A stretch of DNA of 64,000 nucleotides from Nitrospirota bacterium (GTDB lineage Bacteria > Nitrospirota > Nitrospiria > Nitrospirales > Nitrospiraceae): NCBI GenBank assembly GCA_040757595.1, contig JBFLWP010000012.1, positions 1-64,000 on the forward strand, read 5' to 3'. This document shows positions 1 through 8,779 of this stretch, piece after piece. The notes below the pieces were generated by a model. It searched no databases. It was not told the DNA's origin and was given only the letters and a program-made list of their open reading frames with translations. The translations under genes were made by a program, and so were the position numbers. Every line of letters begins with the position of its first letter. Position 1 is the stretch's first letter.

Positions 1-1
1 C

Positions 2-109
2 ATTATTCGGGACTGGGTCCACTGGTACAACCACGGGCGGCCGCATCAGGCCCTCGGGTACCGGAGTCCCGTCCAATATCGCGCCCAACAATCACCCCAG
101 GTGGCTTGA
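2..109 (+). CDS. IS3-family transposase OrfB, C-terminal fragment (partial)
   Basis: The frame is open from the window edge and ends in TGA at 107-109. It encodes the C-terminal signature of IS3-family integrase-type transposases, with WVHWYN followed by RPHQALGYRSP. In full-length relatives these residues follow the DDE catalytic core, which would lie upstream of the window, so completeness of the element cannot be judged. It is on the strand opposite to the polysaccharide locus and marks the left boundary of that accessory region. I did not find a convincing terminal inverted repeat between the stop and the next gene at 197. Confidence 0.8.
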   Translation: MIRDWVHWYNHGRPHQALGYRSPVQYRAQQSPQVA

Positions 110-196
110 TTCATGGGGAGCGCTACACTGACAAGCAAAGAGATTCGGAACGGGCAATGTGCCAGAGTCAAGAGAGAAAGGAACCGCCGGAACGGT

Positions 197-1999
197 TCAC
201 CGCAGAGCCGAGCAGGACACGACGTGTGACAGGGCTAGGACATATCGCCCGTGCACCAGCCGAGGACGAGGTGGAATCTGCTGTACATCCAACTTGGTCA
301 GCACTGCCTGGGACACGGTTTGGATCTCTCGGTTCGACCGCGAAACGAGGATTGGCACAAATTGAAACTCACTCCTCTGCCAAAGCCACAATAAATCCTT
401 AGCCAAAGTCTCGGATGAATCGAACGAAAGAATCAGCGCATCGGACAGGAATTCATGAATTGGGTGGATCTGCGGATAACCTGGGACGTAAGTCGGGTTT
501 ATAAAGTCGGTGAAGCCTTGTGTAGTGAAAATCACCCGGTCGCAGTCAGCCACCTCCTTCAATGCCTTCGCAAGGGATAGATCTTCGGAAGTTAACCCGG
601 TCGTACGAGGAGGAATATCCAACTTGCCAACCGAAGCCCAGATGGATCCACTCCAGAGCAGGGCCACAGTGGCAAGCAGCAACACCATCACGCCCTTGGG
701 AAGAGAGGTCGTGCGAAAGACGCTTAGACTCGGCCATCGAGGGCGGAGCAACAGATCCATACACCACACCGTTAGGCCACCCACGAGAAGTGAAATCAGA
801 GGAGCAAACTGACGTCCCTGATAAAACATTCCCCCAGCGGTCACCAAGACAAGCGAAAAAGTACAGCCCGCGATGCTCAAGAGGAACAGGTATCGTAGAA
901 ACGCCTTCGCTTCTCGGCTGTTTCCTCGAACGTAGAGCCATCCCAGAAGAAATAAAACCGGTCCTAGCACGATCTTGAGAACAACTGACCGCCCAACCAT
1001 GGACACCATTTCTCCCCACATCACCAGGATCCGACGCTGGGGCTGAGCAATGCTTCCCCCAAGAAAAGTGTCCATAATATCTCGATACGCATCGTGAGCG
1101 CCGAGATACCAAATGTTCTGCATCAACTGGCATGTGAAAGCGAGCGCAGGTGCTGAGACCATGCTGACCCATCGGCCGAGTCGAACACCCCTTCCTGTCA
1201 TCAGGTCGAGCCCAACCATCCAAATCAGAAGGAACAGGACGGAATCGTATGAAGAGAGGGCCAGTGAGAACCAGATTATCCACGCCAACCCCATGTAGAC
1301 TTTGTGCTGAGTGGGGGTCTCGACTTGTAACTCTTTCAAGGTGATCCACATGAACAAGAATCGTAAGAAGTCGTCGAGAGGCTGGTTGGCCAGGGAATCA
1401 GCGTATTCCAGAAACATTGACGAGGTCAGATAGTAAATCGCCGCGAACCACCCAATCGCTGGAGAAAGGATTCGGGAAAAAACCAAGTACATCAGCCACA
1501 CCGCGACTAATGAGATAGTCAGCGATACAGCCCTGAATGCAGCAGCCTGGTCCCATCCTGCCTTCATGACTGCGGCAAAAGGGAAAAGGTAACCAGATGG
1601 ATAGTGCGTGTAGTGAAGGCGCGGCCCAACATTAGGGCTTGAGGCTGGTGAGGTTCCATGTGCATGATGTCTGAGCGGTGGCTCCTCAAGAAACCGAGTG
1701 GCTACGGAATAGCCTTGCGGGAGAAACAAACCATAGTGCGCCCATACGCCGTCCTTCTGCCAATGTCGTATCGTCAGAAGCGTCTGGGCGTCTCCGAACA
1801 TCCAGCCGCTCCATCGTTCTTCCTGAACAGCCCTGAGTAAAAGAACTCCTCCCACGATGAATAAAACAATAATAAGGACAAGCCCCCAACACTTTCGACG
1901 GTCCGAAGGTGCCACCTGCTCTGTCAAAAGTGCATGTGGCACAACAACTCCTTGGACTGGATCCTCTGCTATGCCCGCCGCCAAGGAAGGAATAGACAT
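197..1999 (-). CDS. GT-C type membrane glycosyltransferase (PMT/ArnT-like)
   Basis: This is a 600-residue polytopic membrane protein, probably a glycosyltransferase using a polyprenyl-phosphate sugar. A first hydrophobic helix (about residues 38-56) is followed by an extracytoplasmic loop with an acidic GDAQ motif, and later by many helices typical of GT-C enzymes. A soluble domain forms the last 150 residues. The start was chosen at ATG 1999 because it overlaps the stop of the upstream gene as TAATG and has AGGTGG in front; the open frame extends 80 codons further with non-protein-like sequence. It is the last gene of the minus-strand locus and is cut off from the locus promoter by the insertion sequence at 4506. 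Acceptor and sugar are unknown. Confidence 0.75.
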   Translation of the reverse strand: MSIPSLAAGIAEDPVQGVVVPHALLTEQVAPSDRRKCWGLVLIIVLFIVGGVLLLRAVQEERWSGWMFGDAQTLLTIRHWQKDGVWAHYGLFLPQGYSVATRFLEEPPLRHHAHGTSPASSPNVGPRLHYTHYPSGYLFPFAAVMKAGWDQAAAFRAVSLTISLVAVWLMYLVFSRILSPAIGWFAAIYYLTSSMFLEYADSLANQPLDDFLRFLFMWITLKELQVETPTQHKVYMGLAWIIWFSLALSSYDSVLFLLIWMVGLDLMTGRGVRLGRWVSMVSAPALAFTCQLMQNIWYLGAHDAYRDIMDTFLGGSIAQPQRRILVMWGEMVSMVGRSVVLKIVLGPVLFLLGWLYVRGNSREAKAFLRYLFLLSIAGCTFSLVLVTAGGMFYQGRQFAPLISLLVGGLTVWCMDLLLRPRWPSLSVFRTTSLPKGVMVLLLATVALLWSGSIWASVGKLDIPPRTTGLTSEDLSLAKALKEVADCDRVIFTTQGFTDFINPTYVPGYPQIHPIHEFLSDALILSFDSSETLAKDLLWLWQRSEFQFVPILVSRSNREIQTVSQAVLTKLDVQQIPPRPRLVHGRYVLALSHVVSCSALR

Positions 2000-4503
2000 T
2001 AGGCCACCTGTCTGCCAATCCTCACGCGTTGTAAGGTGAACCGTCCCGCGGCCCAGGTAACAAGCGCCACGAGCACCAGACCTCCCAGAAGCCACTTTGA
2101 GAGTCCAAATAACAGCCAAAATACCTCGGGTTCGTATACATACTCGACCGACTGATTTCCCACACCGATTGCCACCCCTCGAAGTGTTGTATAGGTTCGC
2201 AAGAGTGGCTTTTCTACACCATCGACATACACCTTCCAACCTGGATAATAGCTATCCCCCAGCGTAAGAATGCCTCCTGAACTACCTTCGACCTTAATAC
2301 TGACCCGATCCGCTCCTCGAAGGACTTGGATGCTTGGGCTCACCCCTTCAGCCTCTAATGCGCTGTGATCCTGGACTCTGCTGCAAATTGGCGAAGCTGC
2401 ATCATCGCTGGCCACGAGAACAGCATGGGTTCTTAAGTCACGCAAACCCGAGCGATGGATATAGCGTAGGGCCTCTGTATCATTGATGAAACAGCGAACA
2501 TCGGATGAGACAAATGCAGGACCGACTTCCTCTTGTGCAGCAAACAATGTCTTTCTGACTCCATCAAGCTGAAGAATTGGTAGATAGCCGGGCATAAGGC
2601 TACTTTGGTAGGCGAGCACGTACCTCACATCCAGGAGGCCTAAGGCTTCAAAGTTCGTCCGATTGGTCCCACGCACTTGAACAATGCTTTCAAATGGACC
2701 GGCCTCACTTCCATTGACTCCAATTTCAATAAAACGGCCATACCAAACTGGATGAAATAGGCTATATCCGGATGGCGTCCTTATTCCGCTTAGAGGAAGC
2801 ATGGCGCTTTCCACCTCTGCAGTCCATGGGATGTTCGGCATCTCCCGAGTAAAGTCCACAACCCGTGCGTCTGACTCATTTAGGCGCTTGACGGCCACCA
2901 GGTCATCAGGAATTGCGTAACGCTGCGCATAGGTCATGGTTACATCGGGATTGGGCCCGCCCCTTGCGGGCAAAACGCCAGGCCGATAGCTATGCACTGA
3001 AGTGGTCAGCGAAACGGAGAGCACGAAGAGCCATACATACAAGATTGGCCTTGCAGGCCAGCCTGCCCTATACGAAGGGCGGGTCGCCTGCAGATATACC
3101 AGCCCGATCAGTGTGAGTGTGGCCAATGCGTACAGGAGCAAGTAGGTAAACATCGCGTAATCTTGAGGATGTATGACGGGCGGAACCTGCTTCATACGAA
3201 ATACCGATACGGCAATCTGCGCGCACGCCAGCATACCGACGAGAAAGACGGCCCATCCCGCACGGGTTCGCCGCCCTTCAGAAAGCTCTGCAACCGACGG
3301 ATGCAAGATTGCCCTATCCGCCATCCAGGAGAACAGCGTCAGGAGCGGGAAAAACGTAAAGACTCCAACCCGCTCGGCTGTCCAGCCACCAAGGAAAGGA
3401 ATCGACTGCTTGGCGAAATTGATTTCATCGGAGAACAATTCCAACAGGAAGAAAACCACGGTCACCATCCAGGAAAAGGTGATAATTCTTTTTATCCGTC
3501 CCGCCTCACTGTTCAAGCGAGGGCCGAGAACGCTCCAGACGGCTACCGTCAGCACGACGACCGGATAGACGCCGTACTGATTATGACCAATAGCGATCCT
3601 GGACATTGTGTCTCTCATACGTGCAAGAAGGTGTGAAGAAGTAAAGGCCTCATGATGAAAAAAATAGTCTCCAAGATAACGCTGAGAAATCCTTGTCGCT
3701 TCGGCCAAAGACCAAAAGAAGGGCGAGTAGAGTATGAATCCCAGACCGACTGCGAGAAAGATTCCGAGGACTGATCGGACTGACGCAAAGACAAACGCAG
3801 TGTACGCTATCAATAAGAAACCAACGGTGATTAAGGTGGACGGAGAGCTGTTCAATGCATAGACGTAGAACAGCAGTGCGAGCGCTATGACCCGCAGCAA
3901 CAGTTTTCGGAATAGAAGATGTCCTGCGATCGATTGATCGATGGCGTGCGCCATGGCCAAGAGTGCTGGGAACCAGGCAGCCCCCATCGGCATATCCTGA
4001 ACGCCAGACCCACTTGCCATCCAATAGGCGGTCGCTGCAAATGTGCCGGCCCCGACAGCGGATCCTTCAAAGGAAAGCGATAGCGCCACCCTAAGATAGA
4101 TCCACATGGAAACGGTCGCCACACCATACAGTATTACGTTCTCCAGGAAGTCAATCCCGAACGGAGACAACTGAAAGTATCGTGCACAAAGAACATGCAA
4201 CGCATAAGGGCTGCTGACCAGGCTAGCAAACCAAGGCGACCCACTGAGTATATCTTCCCGCCAAAGGGGGCCGGGCAGAGAAAATTCCCCCAGGCGAGAA
4301 AACAGATATTTGCTGGTCAAATTGAGGTGATAGCGTTCCCCCCAGAACTGGTAGCTGTCCGAGCCAAAAAGAATAAAAAAACCGAACAGGACGGTTGGCG
4401 CCACCAGCCACATCAGCAGATTGCAGGTCATGCGTCGGCGCAGGATGGTCTCGCTGGTGCTGGATTCTGCAGCTTGTTCAGTGGATGCCGATAGATCGCT
4501 CAT
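1999..4503 (-). CDS. YfhO-like polytopic membrane protein
   Basis: The protein has about 834 residues and more than ten membrane segments. Its soluble C-terminal part contains the GDSYYPGWKVYVDG motif followed by a final membrane helix, the usual ending of YfhO-family proteins, which are linked to glycosylation of teichoic acids or other cell-surface polymers. The stop overlaps the next gene by one base (TAATG), so the two are translationally coupled. The start ATG (4501-4503) lies inside the 8-bp target duplication of the insertion sequence at 4506-5608, so the gene has lost its native promoter and ribosome-binding site. An in-frame TTG at 4512 belongs to the element. Whether the gene is still expressed is uncertain. 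Confidence 0.8.
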   Translation of the reverse strand: MSDLSASTEQAAESSTSETILRRRMTCNLLMWLVAPTVLFGFFILFGSDSYQFWGERYHLNLTSKYLFSRLGEFSLPGPLWREDILSGSPWFASLVSSPYALHVLCARYFQLSPFGIDFLENVILYGVATVSMWIYLRVALSLSFEGSAVGAGTFAATAYWMASGSGVQDMPMGAAWFPALLAMAHAIDQSIAGHLLFRKLLLRVIALALLFYVYALNSSPSTLITVGFLLIAYTAFVFASVRSVLGIFLAVGLGFILYSPFFWSLAEATRISQRYLGDYFFHHEAFTSSHLLARMRDTMSRIAIGHNQYGVYPVVVLTVAVWSVLGPRLNSEAGRIKRIITFSWMVTVVFFLLELFSDEINFAKQSIPFLGGWTAERVGVFTFFPLLTLFSWMADRAILHPSVAELSEGRRTRAGWAVFLVGMLACAQIAVSVFRMKQVPPVIHPQDYAMFTYLLLYALATLTLIGLVYLQATRPSYRAGWPARPILYVWLFVLSVSLTTSVHSYRPGVLPARGGPNPDVTMTYAQRYAIPDDLVAVKRLNESDARVVDFTREMPNIPWTAEVESAMLPLSGIRTPSGYSLFHPVWYGRFIEIGVNGSEAGPFESIVQVRGTNRTNFEALGLLDVRYVLAYQSSLMPGYLPILQLDGVRKTLFAAQEEVGPAFVSSDVRCFINDTEALRYIHRSGLRDLRTHAVLVASDDAASPICSRVQDHSALEAEGVSPSIQVLRGADRVSIKVEGSSGGILTLGDSYYPGWKVYVDGVEKPLLRTYTTLRGVAIGVGNQSVEYVYEPEVFWLLFGLSKWLLGGLVLVALVTWAAGRFTLQRVRIGRQVA

Positions 4504-4530
4504 GAGGGTCAAACAAAATAATTCGGTTGA
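4498..4530. repeat. Left target duplication and terminal inverted repeat of the IS
   Basis: The 8-bp target copy GCTCATGA occupies 4498-4505. It is followed by a 25-bp inverted repeat at 4506-4530 that begins GGGTCAAACAAA and ends TTCGGTTGA. It matches the reverse complement of 5584-5608 at 23 of 25 positions. Confidence 0.9.
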
Positions 4531-5608
4531 TAGATGATCGCTGCTTCTCTGATTCTACAAGGCGAACGAGCCACTTTTACGCTACTGAATCGCATGCATG
4601 AGATACGTGCATGCGAAATCACCCTGTTGCCAAGCTCCCGTCTATCGGTTCGGTCGGCGGCGCCGACAGTGCAGCCGCTGCAAACGGACGTGGCGGCCTC
4701 GCCGACGGAAGCGCGGACGTCCTCGACTCCGGCTCGCTTCTGGGTTGCTCGATGTGGTCCTGCGCGAGCACCACTCCCTCCGATCCCTGGCACGGCCACG
4801 TTATGGGATTACCCCGCAAGCGCTGAGCTATCGGTTCCGCCGGCTCCTGCACGCCGAAACCTGCGCCACACGGACGCCCAGCCCTGTGCCAGGTGCGCTC
4901 GTCTTGTTGACCGATGGGCTGTGGTTCCGCTTTCAGCGGCAGCCGTGGGTGCTGTATCTCCTGGCGATCAAACCCGGCCGGCAGAATCGAGCGATCTTTT
5001 TGGATCCCGTCCTGCTGCCCGGTCGCGAGGAGGTCCGCCACTGGCGACGGGTCTTTCGCACGATGCCACCCGCCCTGACCCGGCGCATTCGCGCGGTGGT
5101 CTGCGACAATCTCCGGGGGATGAAGCGCCTGGTCCGCCGACAAGGCTGGGGCCTACGATTGTGTCACCTCCACTTAATCAGCCAGCTGCAAGCTCGGCGG
5201 GGGCGTCGCAAACCCGCCCTGCCTGGAACGACGACGCGGGAATTGGCCTATCGACTCGTGTGGCAAGCGCTGGAGCTTCCCGATGGCCCTCGCCTCGTGC
5301 ACGTGCTGCAGCGACTCCGTCGCTGGCAGAGCCGGCCCTGTCCCTCCCGTCGGCTGCGGATGGTGGTCCGCGAGTTTCTCAGGGAACGGGACAGCTTCCG
5401 GGCCTACCGGCTGTACCCAGACCTGGAGCTGCCCGCCACCACGAATGCAGTCGAAGCCATGGGGCGGCTGATCCGCGACCTGGCGCGCCAGGCACGCAAC
5501 TTCCGTTCGCCACAGGCGCTTCAGCAGTGGGCCGTGGCTTTTGTTCGTCGAAGACCAGCAATCACGTGTAACGGCAAACACCGTCAACCGAATTAATTTG
5601 TTTGTCCC
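4506..5608 (+). mobile_element. Complete insertion sequence, 1103 bp, with one DDE transposase
   Basis: The element is bounded by 25-bp inverted repeats (23/25 identical) and flanked by a perfect 8-bp direct repeat, GCTCATGA, at 4498-4505 and 5609-5616. It carries one plus-strand transposase gene at 4598-5596. The 8-bp duplication and GGG ends fit several DDE families (ISL3, IS1595, IS256-like); I cannot assign one. The perfect duplication and intact gene point to a recent insertion. It landed on the start codon of the YfhO-like gene in the middle of the polysaccharide locus. Confidence 0.9.
4598..5596 (+). CDS. DDE transposase of the insertion sequence
   Basis: The protein has 332 residues. 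An N-terminal zinc-binding finger (CC at about residues 9-10 paired with CSRCKRTW at about 25-32) is followed by a basic stretch and a helix-turn-helix-like segment (ITPQALSYRFRR). The catalytic core shows a first aspartate in LLTDGLWF, a second in VVCDNLRGMK followed by a CHLH motif, and a glutamate in TTNAVEAMGRLIRDL. This layout is typical of MULE/IS256-like transposases. The gene fills the element and appears intact. Its GC-rich, arginine-rich coding contrasts with the lower-GC genes around it. Confidence 0.85.
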   Translation: MRYVHAKSPCCQAPVYRFGRRRRQCSRCKRTWRPRRRKRGRPRLRLASGLLDVVLREHHSLRSLARPRYGITPQALSYRFRRLLHAETCATRTPSPVPGALVLLTDGLWFRFQRQPWVLYLLAIKPGRQNRAIFLDPVLLPGREEVRHWRRVFRTMPPALTRRIRAVVCDNLRGMKRLVRRQGWGLRLCHLHLISQLQARRGRRKPALPGTTTRELAYRLVWQALELPDGPRLVHVLQRLRRWQSRPCPSRRLRMVVREFLRERDSFRAYRLYPDLELPATTNAVEAMGRLIRDLARQARNFRSPQALQQWAVAFVRRRPAITCNGKHRQPN

Positions 5609-5616
5609 GCTCATGA
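5584..5616. repeat. Right terminal inverted repeat and target duplication of the IS
   Basis: The 25-bp inverted repeat at 5584-5608 ends in TTTGTCCC. It is followed by the second target copy GCTCATGA at 5609-5616. The stretch from here to 5864 would originally have joined the YfhO-like gene to the small gene at 5865; I see no gene in it. Confidence 0.9.
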
Positions 5617-5864
5617 CGAACGAGGCTCGTCGATTACCGAGAGATATGGGGACGTGAACGGTCGTGACTTGGCTGCCCGAAGAATCAACAAATCATCCTG
5701 ATTGCTCTGGACGAAGGCGTACGGGGTCTAAATGGATTGCGAACCCAACCCTTTTATGAGGGCAGGCTCTTCATCAAAGCAGATTCTTCTCGTCACGGCG
5801 AGAGGGTGCGTATCCTGGAACCAAGGGGGGAGACAGCAAGGGAGAGACTCGGACTGCGTGGAGT

Positions 5865-6206
5865 TTACTTCAGGCATCCGTTCCGAGCTAACTCCTGGAC
5901 CAGTTCATTGATCAGCTCCCGGTTTTGCTCGAGGAGATTACGGATTTCCTCATTGGAATAAATATCGACCTCCTCGGCCGACTGAAGATGGGACCCGATG
6001 AGGTATCGCCTTTCTTCCTCTGGCAGATTCTCCAATCGGGCTATGAACCGGGCAAGAAATTCATCCCACGTTGGTGGCTTGGCCTGGCCACGGAACGAGA
6101 TCGTGTCTATTACCCTTTTGCGTCGGCATTCGCAGACGAAGAGCAACGCCAGGAGCTCCCTAGACGTCAAGCGATCGGCTAGGAATTCCTCTCTCAGCTC
6201 TGCCAT
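5865..6206 (-). CDS. Small hypothetical protein, 113 aa
   Basis: I do not recognise this protein. It is charged and soluble with no signal peptide or membrane helix. It has a two-cysteine CECRRKR segment near residue 26 and a C-terminal amphipathic helix rich in Glu, Asn and Leu (from about residue 83) that could mediate dimerisation. Its start overlaps the end of the upstream B12-binding radical SAM gene by 13 bp, so it is co-translated with it and may be an accessory subunit. That role is inference from position only. Confidence 0.6.
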   Translation of the reverse strand: MAELREEFLADRLTSRELLALLFVCECRRKRVIDTISFRGQAKPPTWDEFLARFIARLENLPEEERRYLIGSHLQSAEEVDIYSNEEIRNLLEQNRELINELVQELARNGCLK

Positions 6207-7987
6207 GGGCCTCCAAGAACTTCGCTGGGAGGCTGGCTGAGCCCCTTGCGCATCTGGTAGAACTTTTCGCCCTCCTCGCGGGAGTGCTTGAGGAGCTCCG
6301 AGAAGAAGCTCTCCCTAATCGTCCGCAGGATATGACGGGCCGAGTACTTCATCGGGTAGATCTTGGTCCCTATCAGATAGGCTTTGGCCAGGTAGTACAT
6401 GATGAAGTAGAGCTTCGTCCAGCGCCGCTTGATCAGGTGGTTGACGACGAGGTTACGCCAGGACGGGAAGACCAGCAGGACGAGGCCAAGCAGCGAGAGG
6501 TTGACCTGCTCCAATTTCTCCTGCGGGGTGAAGCAGGTGAAGGGCGACTCGGTCTGGTAGTTCTGGTGGAGCTTCTCGAAGTCCCCATCGAAGGCCCCGA
6601 CGTCGATGGTGTATTGGGACACCGGCGTGCCCGGATAGGGATGCAGCTCGGGAAACTCGCCGAACACCACCCCGTTCTGGATGTTGATGTCGACGGACTC
6701 GATGTCGTAGTCGAGCACCCGATGCCGCAGGCCCAGGCCTTCGAGGTACTCCACGACCTTCTTGCGGGCCGCCGCGTCCAGCGGGCCGTTCAGATACACC
6801 TCGTTCCGGAGCGCTGCGAGGTTCATCCGGTGGTAGGACTCCAGGTGCATGCAGAGGTCGTTCGCCTTCCGCTCGAAATCGGGCGCGGCCGGGTCCGGAA
6901 TGGTCGGCACCGGCACGGCCAGGATCGTGTTCGAGAAGGTGTGGATGTCGTGCTTGTGGCAGAGCTCGAAGGCGAACCGGATGTCCTCGGCGTCCATCCC
7001 GCGCTTGAAGATCTGCTCCCGAATGAAGGGGTTCCCTGACTCAATGGACATGCTGATGGACTTGATCCCAGCCTTCTTGAGGTAAGTCAGGATATCCGGA
7101 TCGCGGCGAACCAGGTCGGAACGGACCAAGCAGTGGAATGGCAGCCCAATCGCTCTGGGATATTTGTCCGCGAACTCGATCAGCCACTCATCCGTGCGGA
7201 ACACGAAGACGTCGTCATAGAACTTGATGAACTGGGTCCGATGCCGCCGGATCATATCCTCCAGCTCGGCGATGAGCCGGTCCACGCTATAGCGGTTCAG
7301 CATTTTCCCCTTGCCCTTGTACATGGCGTTGTACTTGGCGTTGAAACAATAGGTGCACGGGAAGGGGCAGCCTCGCCCGGCCATCAGGCTGCGCATGCCG
7401 AAGTCTTTGAGACGAGTCTTCGCATATACGACGTCGCGATCCAGGTAGGGGAGATCGTCCAGCGCCATGTTCCGCTCCCGTAGCACGACGCTGCCGTCCG
7501 GCTTGCGGTTGGTCCGTGTCACGACGTTTGGAATCTCATCGAGGCTGCCTTCCGTGGAGAGCACTCGTAGGATCGAAGGCCAGGCGTCGTCCCCTTCCCC
7601 AACCACCAGTGCGTCCAACTGGGTGTCCTCGACCACCCGCGGCATGGCGGGGCCGGCAAACGTCAGCGGGAGCTTCAAGTGCTCTCCATGGAGCTGCATG
7701 CGCATCGAGTTAAAGGTCGGGTGGGGGCCACCCATTACGGTGAAGATCCGGTCCTTATAGGTCGCCTTGATGGTCCGGTTGGCACGGAACATCACGTTGC
7801 TCTCGCCGGTCTTGGCACTGTAGGCCACGACATCTGGCCGGATCGAGCGGATCTCTTCCATGAGATTGTTGTGCTCGATTACATTCAGGAATGTCTCGTG
7901 TCCTTCCTGCTTAGCGAGCGCGGAAAGGAGCTCGATGTTCATCGGGTCAATGTAGTCTTCCTTGACCATGACGAACATGATTTTCAT
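6194..7987 (-). CDS. B12-binding-domain radical SAM protein
   Basis: The protein has 597 residues. The N-terminal 150 residues look like a cobalamin-binding Rossmann domain (opening MKIMFVMVKED; MGGPHPT near residue 85; VVGEGDDAWP near 128). The radical SAM core begins with the CxxxCxxC cluster motif at Cys207, Cys211 and Cys214 (GCPFPCTYC). Family members transfer methyl groups or rearrange carbon skeletons using S-adenosylmethionine, a 4Fe-4S cluster and cobalamin. A hydrophobic stretch in the C-terminal part may sit at the membrane. It lies in a sugar/polysaccharide locus beside a GT2 gene and a second radical SAM gene, so a modified sugar or lipid substrate is likely but not shown. Confidence 0.85.
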   Translation of the reverse strand: MKIMFVMVKEDYIDPMNIELLSALAKQEGHETFLNVIEHNNLMEEIRSIRPDVVAYSAKTGESNVMFRANRTIKATYKDRIFTVMGGPHPTFNSMRMQLHGEHLKLPLTFAGPAMPRVVEDTQLDALVVGEGDDAWPSILRVLSTEGSLDEIPNVVTRTNRKPDGSVVLRERNMALDDLPYLDRDVVYAKTRLKDFGMRSLMAGRGCPFPCTYCFNAKYNAMYKGKGKMLNRYSVDRLIAELEDMIRRHRTQFIKFYDDVFVFRTDEWLIEFADKYPRAIGLPFHCLVRSDLVRRDPDILTYLKKAGIKSISMSIESGNPFIREQIFKRGMDAEDIRFAFELCHKHDIHTFSNTILAVPVPTIPDPAAPDFERKANDLCMHLESYHRMNLAALRNEVYLNGPLDAAARKKVVEYLEGLGLRHRVLDYDIESVDINIQNGVVFGEFPELHPYPGTPVSQYTIDVGAFDGDFEKLHQNYQTESPFTCFTPQEKLEQVNLSLLGLVLLVFPSWRNLVVNHLIKRRWTKLYFIMYYLAKAYLIGTKIYPMKYSARHILRTIRESFFSELLKHSREEGEKFYQMRKGLSQPPSEVLGGPWQS

Positions 7988-8020
7988 GACGGGATCCTTT
8001 GCTGCTTCATCGCGGCACCG

Positions 8021-8767
8021 TCAGGCCCGCGATTCGACCCGCCGCACCGAGCCGCGGTACTTGTGACGCTCCGCAACCCGGACCTCCCAAAAGAGTTCGC
8101 CGAGCGTTCGTAGCACACTTACGATGTTCTTGAGTTTGAAGGCCTTCGAGCGGCCATGCTGCCTAGCCTGTAGAGACATCGGCACCTCGATGTAGCTGTG
8201 ACCGGACCGGATCAGGCGAACCAGAATCGCGGCCATGTAGGCAAACCCGTGAGTGCGCATGGGCACGGACAGCAGCAGCGACCGGCGATGGACGCAGGGA
8301 CCGTTATAATAGCTGAGCCTCAGTCCGAAGAGCAAATTGACCAGCTCCACGAAGGCGGAAGAAATCATCTGGCGGCTTCGGGACCGCACCGCGGGTGTCG
8401 AGATGTAGGGCACCACGATGTCCACAGACCCTACCGCCGCCAGGATCGCTTGGATCGCCTCGCCTGGAATCTCGTTGTCGCCTGGAAACATGGTCACGTA
8501 TTCCATCCTAGCAAGCTCCACGCCTCGTCTGTAGTTGTAACCGAACCCCATGTTTCGTGGGTTGTGGATCACTCGAATGTGCGGGTTCCCAGCCGCCAGC
8601 CCGTCGGCGATGGCGCCTGTGCGATCGGTGCTCCCGTCGTCGAAGATGAGCAGTTCGTAGTCGGCGAATCGGTCGCCGATGGCTCCTAGCACCGTCGTTA
8701 CGGCGGTCGGCAGGCTACCCTCCTCGTTTAGGGCCGGGATGATGATAGAGAGGGTGCGCTCGTTCAT
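8021..8767 (-). CDS. Family 2 glycosyltransferase (dolichyl-phosphate mannose synthase-like)
   Basis: This 248-residue protein has a GT-A fold. It opens LSIIIPALNEEGSLP and carries the nucleotide-binding DDGSTD motif at residues 43-48 and MFPGDNE where the DxD-type metal motif is expected. A C-terminal QARQHGRSK segment resembles the acceptor-side QxRxHGxS motif of polyprenyl-phosphate glycosyltransferases. It has no membrane helices, so it probably works at the inner face of the cytoplasmic membrane, making a polyprenyl-linked sugar such as the GT-C enzyme at 197-1999 would use. It lies 12 bp downstream of the E1 beta gene in the same transcription unit. Confidence 0.85.
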   Translation of the reverse strand: MNERTLSIIIPALNEEGSLPTAVTTVLGAIGDRFADYELLIFDDGSTDRTGAIADGLAAGNPHIRVIHNPRNMGFGYNYRRGVELARMEYVTMFPGDNEIPGEAIQAILAAVGSVDIVVPYISTPAVRSRSRQMISSAFVELVNLLFGLRLSYYNGPCVHRRSLLLSVPMRTHGFAYMAAILVRLIRSGHSYIEVPMSLQARQHGRSKAFKLKNIVSVLRTLGELFWEVRVAERHKYRGSVRRVESRA

Positions 8768-8779
8768 GCGCGAGAGCGC

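Noticed and set aside
4534-5571. Second large frame within the insertion sequence
   Set aside because: It lacks DDE-type motifs and starts close to the inverted repeat; the frame at 4598-5596 carries the zinc finger and catalytic residues.
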